This document shows positions 44,778-53,803 of a stretch of DNA of 60,745 bases, one piece after another. This DNA comes from Catellatospora paridis. Its GTDB lineage: Bacteria; Actinomycetota; Actinomycetes; Mycobacteriales; Micromonosporaceae. The DNA is taken from positions 209,286-270,030 of the forward strand of contig NZ_ML769320.1 of assembly GCF_009720365.1 (NCBI RefSeq), given 5' to 3'. Under the pieces are notes generated by a model. That model saw nothing but the letters and a program-made list of their open reading frames with translations. It searched no databases and was not told where the DNA came from. The translations under genes and the position numbers were made by a program. The first letter of the stretch is position 1. Each line of letters begins with the position of its first letter.

Positions 44778-45484
44778 CCGTCGACGTGCGGCGTTCCACC
44801 GACGAGCTGATGGCACTGGCCAGCCGTGCCGGAGCCGAGCTGGAGGGCGCGCCGGCCGAGGAGATCATCGGCTGGGCCGCCGAGACGTTCGGGCCCCGCT
44901 TCTGCGTCACCAGCTCCATGGCCGACGCGGTGCTGGCCCACGTGGCCGCGCGGGTGGTGCCCGGCGTGGAGGTCGTCTTCCTCGACACCGGCCTGCACTT
45001 CCCGGAGACGCTGCGGGTGCGTGACCAGGTCGCCCGCACCATCCCGGTGACCGTGGTGACGGTGCGCCCCGAGATCAGCGTCGCGGAGCAGGACGAGCGC
45101 TTCGGCCCGCGGCTCTACTCCCGTGACCCGGACTCGTGCTGCTACCTGCGCAAGGTGAAGCCGCTGGAGGACGCGCTGTCCGGGTACGACGCGTGGGCCG
45201 CCGGCCTGCGCCGCGACGAGTCGCCGACCCGCGCCAACACTCCCGTGGTCCACTTCGAGCAGGCCCGCGGCAAGGTGAAGGTCAACCCGCTGGCCAACTG
45301 GACCCAGCCCGAGGTGGACCAGTACATCGCCCGCTACGACATCCCGGTCAACCAGCTGCTGAACCAGGGCTACGGGTCGGTCGGCTGCTGGCCGTGCACC
45401 CGGCGCATCCAGCCCGGCGAGGACGCCCGCGCCGGCCGCTGGGCCATGTTCGACAAGACCGAGTGCGGTCTGCATGCGGCCTGA
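44774..45484 (+). CDS. cysH: Phosphoadenylyl/adenylyl-sulfate reductase
   Basis: Reduces APS or PAPS to sulfite with thioredoxin; 236 aa. SSMADAV and DTGLHFPET are nucleotide and sulfate motifs. C122-C123 and C205-x2-C208 bind a [4Fe-4S] cluster, which points to APS as substrate. ECGLH holds the catalytic C231. ATG 44774 overlaps the stop of the zinc-ribbon gene. Confidence 0.93.
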   Translation: MTVDVRRSTDELMALASRAGAELEGAPAEEIIGWAAETFGPRFCVTSSMADAVLAHVAARVVPGVEVVFLDTGLHFPETLRVRDQVARTIPVTVVTVRPEISVAEQDERFGPRLYSRDPDSCCYLRKVKPLEDALSGYDAWAAGLRRDESPTRANTPVVHFEQARGKVKVNPLANWTQPEVDQYIARYDIPVNQLLNQGYGSVGCWPCTRRIQPGEDARAGRWAMFDKTECGLHAA

Positions 45485-46217
45485 TCCGGCGGCCGCCGGC
45501 ACCGCGGCAGCGCCCGTGGTGCTGGTGGCGCACGGCTCCCGCGACCCGCGGGCGCAGGCGGCGACCCGGGCCCTGGCCCGCGCGGTCGCCGCCGCCCGCC
45601 CCGGCCTGGACGTGCGGGTGGCGTTCCTGGAACTGGCCGACCCGCGCCCGGCCGACGTGCTGGGCACGCTGCGGGCGGCGGGGGAGCCCGCACCCGTGGT
45701 GGTCCCGCTGCTGCTGACCCGGGCCTACCACGGTCGGGTGGACCTGCCGGCCCAGGTCGCCGGGTTCGACTGCGTCATCGCCGACACCCTGGGCGAGGTG
45801 TCCGAGCCGCTGCTGGCGGGTCTGATCCGCCGGCTGCACGAGTCGGTGGCCGGCTACGACGCGGTGGTGCTCGCCGCGGCCGGCACCAGCGTGGCGTCGG
45901 GCCGGGCCATGGTCGACGAGGTCGCCGGGGCGCTCGCGCTGCGGCTGGGCGTGCCGTGTGGCACGGCGTACGCCAGCGCGGCCGCACCCACCGGCGGCGA
46001 GGCCGTCGCGGCGCTGCGGGCCCGCGGGGCACGCCGGGTGGCGGTGGCGTCGTACTTCCTCGCGCCCGGCCGGCTCTACGAAGCCGTGGTCGCAGACGCC
46101 CGTGCCGCGGGCGCGATCGGGGCGGCCGCCCCGCTGGGGGCGTCGAGGGAGCTCGTTCGGCTCGTGCTGCATCGCGTGGACGCCGTCGCGCCGCAGCGCG
46201 CCCTGCTGGCCGTCTGA
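45474..46217 (+). CDS. Sirohydrochlorin chelatase (CbiX/SirB-like)
   Basis: 247 aa, two chelatase halves: VLVAHGSRDPRAQ with the metal-binding His near residue 20, and a second half ending VAVASYFLAPGRL. It inserts iron into sirohydrochlorin to make the siroheme needed by the sulfite reductase three genes upstream. The start overlaps the cysH end by 11 bases; a hairpin lies downstream. Confidence 0.88.
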   Translation: MRPDPAAAGTAAAPVVLVAHGSRDPRAQAATRALARAVAAARPGLDVRVAFLELADPRPADVLGTLRAAGEPAPVVVPLLLTRAYHGRVDLPAQVAGFDCVIADTLGEVSEPLLAGLIRRLHESVAGYDAVVLAAAGTSVASGRAMVDEVAGALALRLGVPCGTAYASAAAPTGGEAVAALRARGARRVAVASYFLAPGRLYEAVVADARAAGAIGAAAPLGASRELVRLVLHRVDAVAPQRALLAV

Positions 46218-46302
46218 GCGGGTTTCCGCAGGTCTTCACGGGGCGTATGCCTCAGCTCACAGACCGTTCAGAGCGCTCTGCGCGTCGGGTTCCGGACAAC
46301 GT

Positions 46303-46335
46303 AAAAGCCCCGGAGCAGCGGCGCTCGGGGCTTTC
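46303..46335. terminator. Bidirectional terminator between sulfur operon and whiB1
   Basis: Stem AAAGCCCCG / CGGGGCTTT with A- and T-rich flanks on both sides, between convergent genes. Confidence 0.88.
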
Positions 46336-46371
46336 TACGTTTTCGGTGAGGCGTTGCGGTTTCGCGGGTGC

Positions 46372-46626
46372 TCAGAGCGAGTGTGCGCGGACCCGAAGGC
46401 CGCCGCGGCGCTTGACGGCGCGCCGCTCCTCTTCGCTCATCCCACCCCAGACACCCGCGTCCTGCCCGGTCTCCAGCGCCCACTTGAGGCACTCGGTGGA
46501 GACGGGGCACCGCCCGCACACCTTCTTGGCCTGCTCGACCTGAAGCAGTGCGGGGCCAGACGTCCCGATCGGGAAGAACAGCTCCGGGTCTTCGTCGCGG
46601 CAGACCGAATGGTGGCGCCAGTCCAT
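46372..46626 (-). CDS. whiB1: Transcriptional regulator WhiB1
   Basis: 84 aa, nearly the same throughout as mycobacterial WhiB1. Cluster cysteines C9, C37, C40 and C46, then GVWGGMSEEERRAVKRR. WhiB1 binds a nitric-oxide-sensitive [4Fe-4S] cluster and the main sigma factor and is essential in mycobacteria. AAGGAG precedes the ATG by 10 bases. A long untranslated leader with CRP-like sites lies upstream. Confidence 0.95.
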   Translation of the reverse strand: MDWRHHSVCRDEDPELFFPIGTSGPALLQVEQAKKVCGRCPVSTECLKWALETGQDAGVWGGMSEEERRAVKRRGGLRVRAHSL

Positions 46627-47035
46627 GGCGGAAACACTCCTTGTGATGGCAGTGGAAATTGCTAACGCTTGGTTTGGTACGTTCGGGCTTCTCTGTATGC
46701 GAACGCGCGTGAAGCGATTTGGATGCGATCCACTTGGTTACGGACCGCTACCGAAATCAGCAGCGCGTGTAGGAGCAACAGGTTCAGCGCTCGGTACGCT
46801 TGTGAATGCTTTCACGAACTCCCGCGATGTCAAGGGGGGTGCCGGAAATTAGGACAGACGGGTGAGCAAGCTCACGACCGTTTTGTCCGGATCACCGGGC
46901 GTTACCCTGACCCCCGCCAACCGACAGTCAGTGATCAATGTAGTACGGGGCGTAATAGGCCGCCAGTATTTCCAGCGTGTGTCACGTGTGCCCATTGACA
47001 CAGATCTGCGTCGCGCTGCCTTTCGACAGCGACTC
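46627..47035 (-). promoter_or_regulatory. Long whiB1 upstream region with two CRP-like sites
   Basis: 409 bases without a convincing gene and lower in GC than the rest. TGTGA-N6-TCACG at 46801-46816 and GTGA-N6-TCAC at 46862-46875 match the CRP half-sites; their centres are 60 bp apart. On the minus strand TTGACA (46833-46828) could be a -35 box, giving a start near 46798. M. tuberculosis whiB1 is also CRP-controlled. The small frames here do not look coding. Confidence 0.6.
46978..47002. promoter_or_regulatory. 7-bp inverted repeat TGTGTCA-N11-TGACACA
   Basis: Perfect arms 46978-46984 and 46996-47002, about 35 bases after the dagK-like stop. It could be a binding site or part of a weak terminator. 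It is not a CRP match because the spacer is too long. Confidence 0.35.
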
Positions 47036-47977
47036 TTAGCAGATTACGCGCAGTGCCCCGGGCACAGCGGTGAATTTCACCTTTTCGCGTTCACCTAGGT
47101 AGTCCCCGTCTAGTTGGAACGCCTGCGGGGTGGCGCAACGGACGACGAACTCCGCCAGATCGTGGCGCACCATGATCTTCTTTCCGGTGACATCGCCCCG
47201 TTCGTCGGGGTCGTCCGGCTGGTGGGCCAACATCTGCGTGACCGTATGGAGGGTGCTCGGCAGGTGGAGGGCTTGCAGCGCAAGCACATCGAGCCCGCTG
47301 TCGAACGACGCGCGGGGGCTGGCGTGGATCGGCCGGTCCCCGAGATAGGTCCAGGGCGCGGTGTTCTGCACGATCACGTTCGCCAGGCCCTCGGCGGGTT
47401 CCGTGCCGTCCTCCTCCAGGGTGATGCCCGGCGCGCGCCGGCCCTCGACGAAGTACTGCCCGAGGGTGGAGCGCAGGTAGAGGCCGGGGGTGGACCGGCG
47501 GCCCTTGCGCCGCGCCTGCTCCACCCGGCGCACCACCGCGGCGTCGAGGCCCAGGCCGGCGCAGAAGGTGAAGTAGCGGTCGTCGGCCAGGCCCAGGCTG
47601 ACCCGGCGGCTGGTGCCGCGGCGGAGCGCCTTGAGGATCACCGAGGTGGCGTCGACCGCGTACCGGGGCAGGCCCACGGCGCGCACGAAGACGTTGGTCG
47701 AGCCGCCGGGCACCACGGCCAGGGCCGGGGTGTCCGCGCCTCGCTGCGCCGCCATCAGGCCGTTGACGACCTCGTTGACGGTCCCGTCGCCGCCCAGCGC
47801 GACGACCACGTCGACGCCGCCCGTGGCCGCGTCGCGGGCGAGGTCGAAGCCGTGCCCGCGGCGGCGGGTGAAGCCGACGGTCAGCTCCATCTCACTGCGC
47901 AGGGCACCGGCCAGCACGTCCCGGGTTCGGGCGGACGTGGTGGTCGCCTTGGGGTTGACGACGAGCAGACCTCGCAT
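47036..47977 (-). CDS. Diacylglycerol kinase-like lipid kinase
   Basis: 313 aa, soluble or membrane-attached. ALGGDGTVNEVVNGL (62-66 GGDGT) is the nucleotide loop, and VVPGGSTNVF is the second conserved motif, where most homologues read GTxN. It phosphorylates diacylglycerol or a related lipid. ATG 47977; upstream is a small membrane-protein gene on the opposite strand. Confidence 0.88.
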   Translation of the reverse strand: MRGLLVVNPKATTTSARTRDVLAGALRSEMELTVGFTRRRGHGFDLARDAATGGVDVVVALGGDGTVNEVVNGLMAAQRGADTPALAVVPGGSTNVFVRAVGLPRYAVDATSVILKALRRGTSRRVSLGLADDRYFTFCAGLGLDAAVVRRVEQARRKGRRSTPGLYLRSTLGQYFVEGRRAPGITLEEDGTEPAEGLANVIVQNTAPWTYLGDRPIHASPRASFDSGLDVLALQALHLPSTLHTVTQMLAHQPDDPDERGDVTGKKIMVRHDLAEFVVRCATPQAFQLDGDYLGEREKVKFTAVPGALRVIC

Positions 47978-48068
47978 GACCGGGAATGTACCGGGTGCGG
48001 TGACCTCGCGTTACGGCACCCGCACGCGGCGAGACGGTGGCCACCGGCGATTCGCTAGGGTGTCATTC

Positions 48069-48473
48069 ATGTCCGCCGCCGAAACGACCGCCGCCCGTCC
48101 GCCCGCCACCCTGTACGGCGCGGTGGCGCTGATGGGGCTGCAGACGCTGGCGGTCACCGTGCTGGGCGCGATGCTGATCTACGCCGACCTCACCGCGGAC
48201 GCGGCCGACCTCCGGCTGGCGCTCGGGGTGACGGTGTTCGCGCTGGTCATCGCGGGCAGCCTGGGCGGCCTCGCCCGCGCGCTGAGCCGCCGCCGGCCCG
48301 GCGCCCGCGGGCCGTCGCTCGCGCTGGAGCTGATGCTCTGCGCCCCGGCCTACTTCATGATCAACGGTGGCATGCCCCAGCTCGGCTGGACCGTCCTGCT
48401 CGGCGCGCTGGCCGTGATGGCCCTGATCCTTGCCCCCGCCACCACCCGCTGGCTCGGCTGGAACCCCCGCTGA
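48069..48473 (+). CDS. Four-helix membrane protein
   Basis: 134 aa with four hydrophobic helices and no known domain. TAGGGT lies seven bases before the ATG (48056-48061), so the mRNA is probably leaderless. Similar short proteins are common in actinobacteria, always without assigned function. Confidence 0.7.
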   Translation: MSAAETTAARPPATLYGAVALMGLQTLAVTVLGAMLIYADLTADAADLRLALGVTVFALVIAGSLGGLARALSRRRPGARGPSLALELMLCAPAYFMINGGMPQLGWTVLLGALAVMALILAPATTRWLGWNPR

Positions 48474-48537
48474 CCGACTCCTGGTCGGGGCCTCGCCGGT
48501 CCCTGCCGGCCCGGCCCGGCGCGGGATTCGGGGCGGG

Positions 48538-48948
48538 TCAGGCGGTGGGGAGTTCGGTGACCAGGCGGATGGTGGCGCGGCCGTCGGTCTGCTCGGCGTC
48601 GACGCGTGAGGTCAGGCCGCTGAGGACCTTCCAGGCGAACGCGGAGTTGTCCGGGAGTTTCCGCTTGCCGTTGACCGGTGCGGAGATCGCCACCGTCAGC
48701 TCGGTGTCGCCGATCTCGAAGCGGCAGTGCAACTGCCCGCCGGGCGGGGCGATGACCAGCAGCATCGCGCAGGCTTCGTCCACGGCGATGCGCAGGTCCT
48801 CGATCTTGTCGCCGGCGAAGCGCAGCCGGGCGGCCAGCCCCGCGGTCGCCGTGCGCAGCACACCCAGCCAGCCGCCGTCGGCAGGCACGGTGACAGCGAC
48901 GACGTTGTCGGTAAGCGCCGTCGCCGCCGGTTGCAGAATCTGACTCAC
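48538..48948 (-). CDS. RsbW-like anti-sigma ATPase
   Basis: 136 aa HATPase of the anti-sigma family: RIAVDEACAMLL (N box) and a late DGRATIRLVTELP. GTG 48948 was chosen over TTG 48957 for better placement after GGGG. Such proteins usually stand beside a sigma gene of the SigF/B group; none is near, so it is an orphan. ATP-binding G box looks degenerate. Confidence 0.8.
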   Translation of the reverse strand: MSQILQPAATALTDNVVAVTVPADGGWLGVLRTATAGLAARLRFAGDKIEDLRIAVDEACAMLLVIAPPGGQLHCRFEIGDTELTVAISAPVNGKRKLPDNSAFAWKVLSGLTSRVDAEQTDGRATIRLVTELPTA

Positions 48949-49014
48949 CTGGCCCAACCCCCCGCGCGGAGCCTAGCTCATAGCCGGGCGGTTGTGCGCG
49001 CTCGTCGTCCGGTG

Positions 49015-49045
49015 ATGCCGGGTGGCCGTCCGGGCCACCCGGCAT
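49015..49045 (-). terminator. sodN terminator
   Basis: Perfect 13-bp stem ATGCCGGGTGGCC / GGCCACCCGGCAT with 5-base loop, 23 bases after the sodN stop. Confidence 0.85.
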
Positions 49046-49067
49046 ACGTCGGCGCTGACGTCCAGGC

Positions 49068-49478
49068 TCAGGCCTGCTTGGTCTCCCAGAAGATCTTGGA
49101 GATCTCCTCGATCTTGCCCAGCAGCTGCTCGGCCACCGCCGGGTCGGCCTGACCCTTGGTGCCGCCGGCGCCGGCCAGCTTGGTGGCCTCGTTGAACAGC
49201 TGGTGCAGGTTCGGGTACTTCTCGAAGTGCGGAGCCTTGAAGTAGTCGGTCCACAGCACCCACAGGTGGTGCTTGACCAGCTCGGCCCGCTGCTCCTTGA
49301 TGACCAGCGCCCGGGTGCGGAACTCCGGGTCGGTGTTGGCCTGGTACTTCTCGCAGATGGCCTTGATCGACTCGGCCTCGATCCGGGCCTGGGCCGGGTC
49401 GTAGACGCCACACGGCAGGTCGCAGTGAGCACTGACCACCGTGCGCGGCTTCAGGCTGCGTCCTTTCAAGAACTGCAT
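49068..49478 (-). CDS. sodN: Nickel superoxide dismutase
   Basis: Converts superoxide to oxygen and peroxide; 136 aa including a 17-aa propeptide. Cleavage after A17 exposes H18-C19-DLPC23-G, the nickel hook (His1, Cys2, Cys6 of the mature enzyme). GGAGG precedes the ATG. The maturation peptidase gene is divergent, only 37 bases away. The nickel-sensing repressor Nur regulates sod genes in streptomycetes; no Nur box was identified. Confidence 0.96.
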   Translation of the reverse strand: MQFLKGRSLKPRTVVSAHCDLPCGVYDPAQARIEAESIKAICEKYQANTDPEFRTRALVIKEQRAELVKHHLWVLWTDYFKAPHFEKYPNLHQLFNEATKLAGAGGTKGQADPAVAEQLLGKIEEISKIFWETKQA

Positions 49479-49515
49479 CGGGATCCTCCATGAGGTACGT
49501 GGTCTGAACGGGACA

Positions 49516-49884
49516 ATGATCCCCTTGCGACCCTACTCCGCCGAGGAGGCTCTGTTGCGCTGGCCGCTGTTTCCCGTACTCGTGCACGGCCCGTCCATGG
49601 CGCCGACCCTGCGCCACGGCGACATGCTGCTGGTGCGCCGCGGCGGCCGGCCGGTGCGGTCGGGCGACGTGGTCGTCGCGCGCTTCCGGTCCCGACCCGA
49701 CCTGCTGGTGGTCAAGCGGGTCCGGCGGGCACAGGACGGCGGTTGGTGGCTGATCGGGGACAACGGCCTGATCGCCGACGACTCCCGGGCGTACGGCGTG
49801 GCCGACGTGCTCGGCCGCGTGGTGTGCCGGTACTGGCCGCGCCCGGGTCGGCTGGGCCGCCGCGCCGTGGTGGCCGACGAGTGA
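49516..49884 (+). CDS. sodX: Nickel-SOD maturation peptidase (S26 family)
   Basis: 122 aa. S27 in HGPSMAPTL and K67 in VVKRV form the Ser/Lys dyad of signal-peptidase-like enzymes. It lacks a clear membrane anchor. It removes the 17-aa SodN propeptide. ATG 49516 lies so near sodN that the promoter of each gene must overlap the other's coding start. Confidence 0.9.
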   Translation: MIPLRPYSAEEALLRWPLFPVLVHGPSMAPTLRHGDMLLVRRGGRPVRSGDVVVARFRSRPDLLVVKRVRRAQDGGWWLIGDNGLIADDSRAYGVADVLGRVVCRYWPRPGRLGRRAVVADE

Positions 49885-50078
49885 CCGAACATGAACCGGA
49901 CACGGTCCCCACCAGGTGTGAAATGCTCCACGACCGGCGGCCCCGATCGTTGATCAAGTGTGGACCCGGGTCTAGACTCCTGACCTCGGGAGAACCCCGT
50001 GACCTCGCCGCGCCGTGTCAACGCTGACCCGTCGTTGAACCGACCGGCTCGTGTGCGTTGTCATCGTGGGAGTCCAAA

Positions 50079-51242
<1,164 letters not shown>

Positions 51243-51296
51243 ACGGACCCTCAGGGTGGTCCGGCACGGGGGAGGGTCGGCTGTTAGCGTCGGGCC

Positions 51297-52268
51297 ATGC
51301 GTGCCGTCTATGCCGACTCGATCAATCCGGACAATCCCCTGGCGGGACTCGTGGTGGGCGAGCGGCCCGACCCGCCGGCCGCCGAGGGCTGGACCACCGT
51401 GCGGGTGATGGCCAGCGCGCTCAACCACCACGACCTGTGGTCGCTGCGCGGCGTGGGCCTGTCCGCGGAGCAGCTGCCGATGATCCTGGGCTGCGACGCC
51501 GCCGGGGTCGACGAGGACGGCAACGAGGTCGTCGTGCACGCGGTGGTCGGGGATCCGGCGGCCGGGGACGGCGACGAGACGCTGGACCCGAAGCGCTCGC
51601 TGCTCTCCGAGCGCCACCAGGGCACCCTCGCGGACCTGGTGACCGTGCCGCGGCGCAACCTGGTGCCCAAGCCCGAGGGCATGACCTGGACGGACGCGGC
51701 GTGCCTGCCGACGGCCTGGCTCACGGCGTACCGCATGCTCACCACGCGCGGACGGCTGCAGGCCGGCGGCAGCGTGCTGGTGCAGGGCGCGGGCGGCGGC
51801 GTGGCCACCGCGGCCGTGGTGTTGGCCCAGGCGCTCGGTGCGCGGGTCTACGCGACCAGTCGGGACGCCGCCAAGCGGGAGAGCGCCGCCGGGCTGGGCG
51901 CGACCGTGCTGGCCCCGGGCGAGCGGCTGCCCGAGCGCGTCGACGTGGTCGTGGAGACCGTCGGCGAGGCCACCTTCGACCACTCCGTGAAGAGCACGAA
52001 GCCGGGTGGCCGCATCGTGGTGTCCGGTTCGACCTCCGGGCACCTGGCCACGGTCGACCTGCGCCGGATCTTCTTCCTGCAGCAGGAGGTCGTCGGCTCG
52101 ACCATGGGCACCCGCGACGAGCTGGCGGCGCTGCTGGAGCTGATGGCCGCCCGGCAGATCGCGCCGGTGGTGGACACCGTCTTCGACTTCGCCGACGCGC
52201 GCGGGGCGTTCGAGCGGCTGGCCGCGGGCGCGGGCTTCGGCAAGATCGTGCTCGACCACCAGGCCTGA
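51297..52268 (+). CDS. Zinc-type MDR alcohol dehydrogenase/quinone oxidoreductase-like
   Basis: 323 aa, MDR fold. Substrate side SALNHHDLWSLRG and GCDAAG, nucleotide loop VQGAGGGVATA. Structural-zinc cysteines are absent. Reaction probably NADPH-dependent reduction of a quinone or enone. TAGCGT six bases before the ATG suggests a leaderless mRNA. Confidence 0.85.
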   Translation: MRAVYADSINPDNPLAGLVVGERPDPPAAEGWTTVRVMASALNHHDLWSLRGVGLSAEQLPMILGCDAAGVDEDGNEVVVHAVVGDPAAGDGDETLDPKRSLLSERHQGTLADLVTVPRRNLVPKPEGMTWTDAACLPTAWLTAYRMLTTRGRLQAGGSVLVQGAGGGVATAAVVLAQALGARVYATSRDAAKRESAAGLGATVLAPGERLPERVDVVVETVGEATFDHSVKSTKPGGRIVVSGSTSGHLATVDLRRIFFLQQEVVGSTMGTRDELAALLELMAARQIAPVVDTVFDFADARGAFERLAAGAGFGKIVLDHQA

Positions 52269-52278
52269 GGTCGCCGCC

Positions 52279-52566
52279 TCAGACCCGCGGGGTCGGCGCC
52301 GGCTCCGCGGTGGTCGCCGTCAGCCCGCCCCACGGGTCGCGGCAGACGTAGCTGAGATCCGCGTGGATCCAGCGGGCGTCGTTGTCGCGCAGCACCGGGC
52401 GTGCGCAGTGCAGGCAGGGCGAGACCCGGGGGTACGCCCCCCGGCCGCCTCCACCCGCACTCTGCTCGGCTCGCTCGCCGCGCTGCCCGACAGCGCCCGG
52501 CCGCGTGGTCGGCTCGTGCACGCATCCTCCCCAGACTCGCTCGTCGACGGCGAAAATCATCGACAT
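52279..52566 (-). CDS. Small Cys-rich hypothetical protein
   Basis: 95 aa. Begins MSMIFAVDERVWGGCVHEP, has a Gly/Arg-rich middle, then CLHCARPVLRDNDARW and SYVCRDPWGG, possibly a three-cysteine metal site. No known family recognised. The start codon lies within a perfect inverted repeat. It could be an incorrect call, but the Trp/Cys pattern looks selected. Confidence 0.55.
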   Translation of the reverse strand: MSMIFAVDERVWGGCVHEPTTRPGAVGQRGERAEQSAGGGGRGAYPRVSPCLHCARPVLRDNDARWIHADLSYVCRDPWGGLTATTAEPAPTPRV

Positions 52567-52576
52567 TGTCGATGAT
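52556..52576. promoter_or_regulatory. Perfect inverted repeat over a start codon
   Basis: ATCATCGAC-ATT-GTCGATGAT, 9-bp arms. It covers the ATG (52566-52564) of the small Cys-rich protein gene and could be an operator or an RNA hairpin hiding the start. Confidence 0.6.
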
Positions 52577-52604
52577 GCTCTGTCCGATCAGGATACGCAA
52601 GCCC

Positions 52605-53150
52605 TCAGGCGGGCGGCCACTCGTGGGCCAGCACCGACCAGACCTCGCTGTCGTGCCGCTTGCCGCGGTAGGGGTAGGACTCGCGCAGCACGCCCTCCCG
52701 GGTCATGCCCAGCCGGGCCGCCACGGCCAGGCTGCGCGCGTTGTCGGGCCGGGTCTGCCACTCCACGCGGCTCAGGCCGCGCTCCCGGAACGCCCAGTCG
52801 AGCAGCGCCCGGCAGGCCCGGGTGATGAGTCCCCGGCCCTGGCCTGCCGGCTCCAGCCACACCCCGATCTCGCCGTTGCCGAACTCGGTGTTGACGCTGA
52901 ACAGCATGGTGCCGCCCACCAGTGTGCCGTCCAGCCAGATGCCGAGGATGCGGCCGGTGCCCGCGGCCTGCATGTCGGCGTAGCGCTGCAGGGTGGCGCG
53001 AGCCGAGTCCAGATCGGTGGAGCGGCTCGCCCACGGGATCCACGGGTCGACGTCGGTCCGCGCGCGGTCCATGTGCGCCAGGAACTCCTCGGCCTGCCAC
53101 GGCTCCAGCGGCCGCAGCTCTGCGCCGTCGCCGAGGGGGAGTGCGAACAT
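52605..53150 (-). CDS. RimJ/RimL-type GNAT acetyltransferase
   Basis: 181 aa. GEIGVWLEPAGQGRGLITRA is the acetyl-CoA loop; RVEWQTRPDNARSLAVAARLG and the YPYRGKRHDSEVWSVLAHEW ending are typical of RimJ/L. ATG 53150 with GAGGA five bases upstream. Acceptor may be a ribosomal-protein N-terminus or a small molecule. Confidence 0.88.
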   Translation of the reverse strand: MFALPLGDGAELRPLEPWQAEEFLAHMDRARTDVDPWIPWASRSTDLDSARATLQRYADMQAAGTGRILGIWLDGTLVGGTMLFSVNTEFGNGEIGVWLEPAGQGRGLITRACRALLDWAFRERGLSRVEWQTRPDNARSLAVAARLGMTREGVLRESYPYRGKRHDSEVWSVLAHEWPPA

Positions 53151-53292
53151 GCTGGTCCTCTTTTCGTACCGGTGATCACGAACGGAGGCCATTCTGCCCC
53201 ATCCGCGGTTCCGGCGAACCAGTCCGAAACGGTTTCAAACGGCGCTAGTCTGGCGTCGGGCATCGTGATCAATCACAGACACGGGGGGACTG

Positions 53293-53733
53293 ATGAGCGA
53301 GCCGCAGGACAAAGAGGGGCGCCTGGACGACCTGGAGCATGAGGCCGCGGGCTTCATGAACCCGTTCAAGTGGGGCAAGAAGAAGAAGGAAGAGGAGGAG
53401 GCGAAGAAGGCGCAGGAAGCCCAGGCGCAGACCCAGGCTCAGGCGCAGGCCGCCCCCGCGCCCCCGCCGGCCGCGCCGCCGATCACCGAACCGGCGGCCG
53501 CGCCCAAGCCCGCGCCCCCGGCAGCGGCGGCGCCCAAGCCCGCGGCCCCGACGCCGAAGGCGCCCGCACCGCAGGCCGAGCGCACGTACAAGGTGAAGTC
53601 CGGCGACACGCTGTGGGACATCGCGGCGCAGTACTACGGCGACGGCCGGCAGTACATGAAGATCGCGAAGGCCAACAACATCGCCAACCCGAACCTGATC
53701 AACGTCGGCGTGGTCCTGAAGATCCCCGACTGA
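53293..53733 (+). CDS. LysM-domain protein without signal peptide
   Basis: 146 aa. Charged N-terminus with KWGKKKKEEEEAKK, then a long Ala/Pro/Gln linker (about 40-95), then one LysM (YKVKSGDTLWDIAAQYYGDG...VVLKIP). LysM domains bind peptidoglycan, but no export signal is visible, as in KbpA/YgaU-like cytoplasmic LysM proteins. Confidence 0.88.
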   Translation: MSEPQDKEGRLDDLEHEAAGFMNPFKWGKKKKEEEEAKKAQEAQAQTQAQAQAAPAPPPAAPPITEPAAAPKPAPPAAAAPKPAAPTPKAPAPQAERTYKVKSGDTLWDIAAQYYGDGRQYMKIAKANNIANPNLINVGVVLKIPD

Positions 53734-53746
53734 GCAGCGCACGTCA

Positions 53747-53778
53747 CGCGGCGGCGGGCCGACCGGCCCGCCGCCGCG
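53747..53778. terminator. Bidirectional terminator, 14-bp perfect stem
   Basis: CGCGGCGGCGGGCC / GGCCCGCCGCCGCG with loop GACC between the LysM gene and ackA, which converge. Confidence 0.9.
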
Positions 53779-53803
53779 TCGTGTCCGGTGACGAGCCCGC
53801 GGC

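Noticed and set aside
46269..46280. Palindrome CAGAGCGCTCTG as LacI operator
   Set aside because: It lies between convergent gene ends where no promoter is expected; probably part of the terminator region.
46625..46852. 75-codon plus-strand ORF upstream of whiB1
   Set aside because: It overlaps the whiB1 regulatory region and CRP-like sites, has no ribosome site and no domain.
46862..47098. 78-codon ORF over the second CRP-like site
   Set aside because: Its GTG is part of the palindrome, and it runs into the 3' end of the kinase gene.
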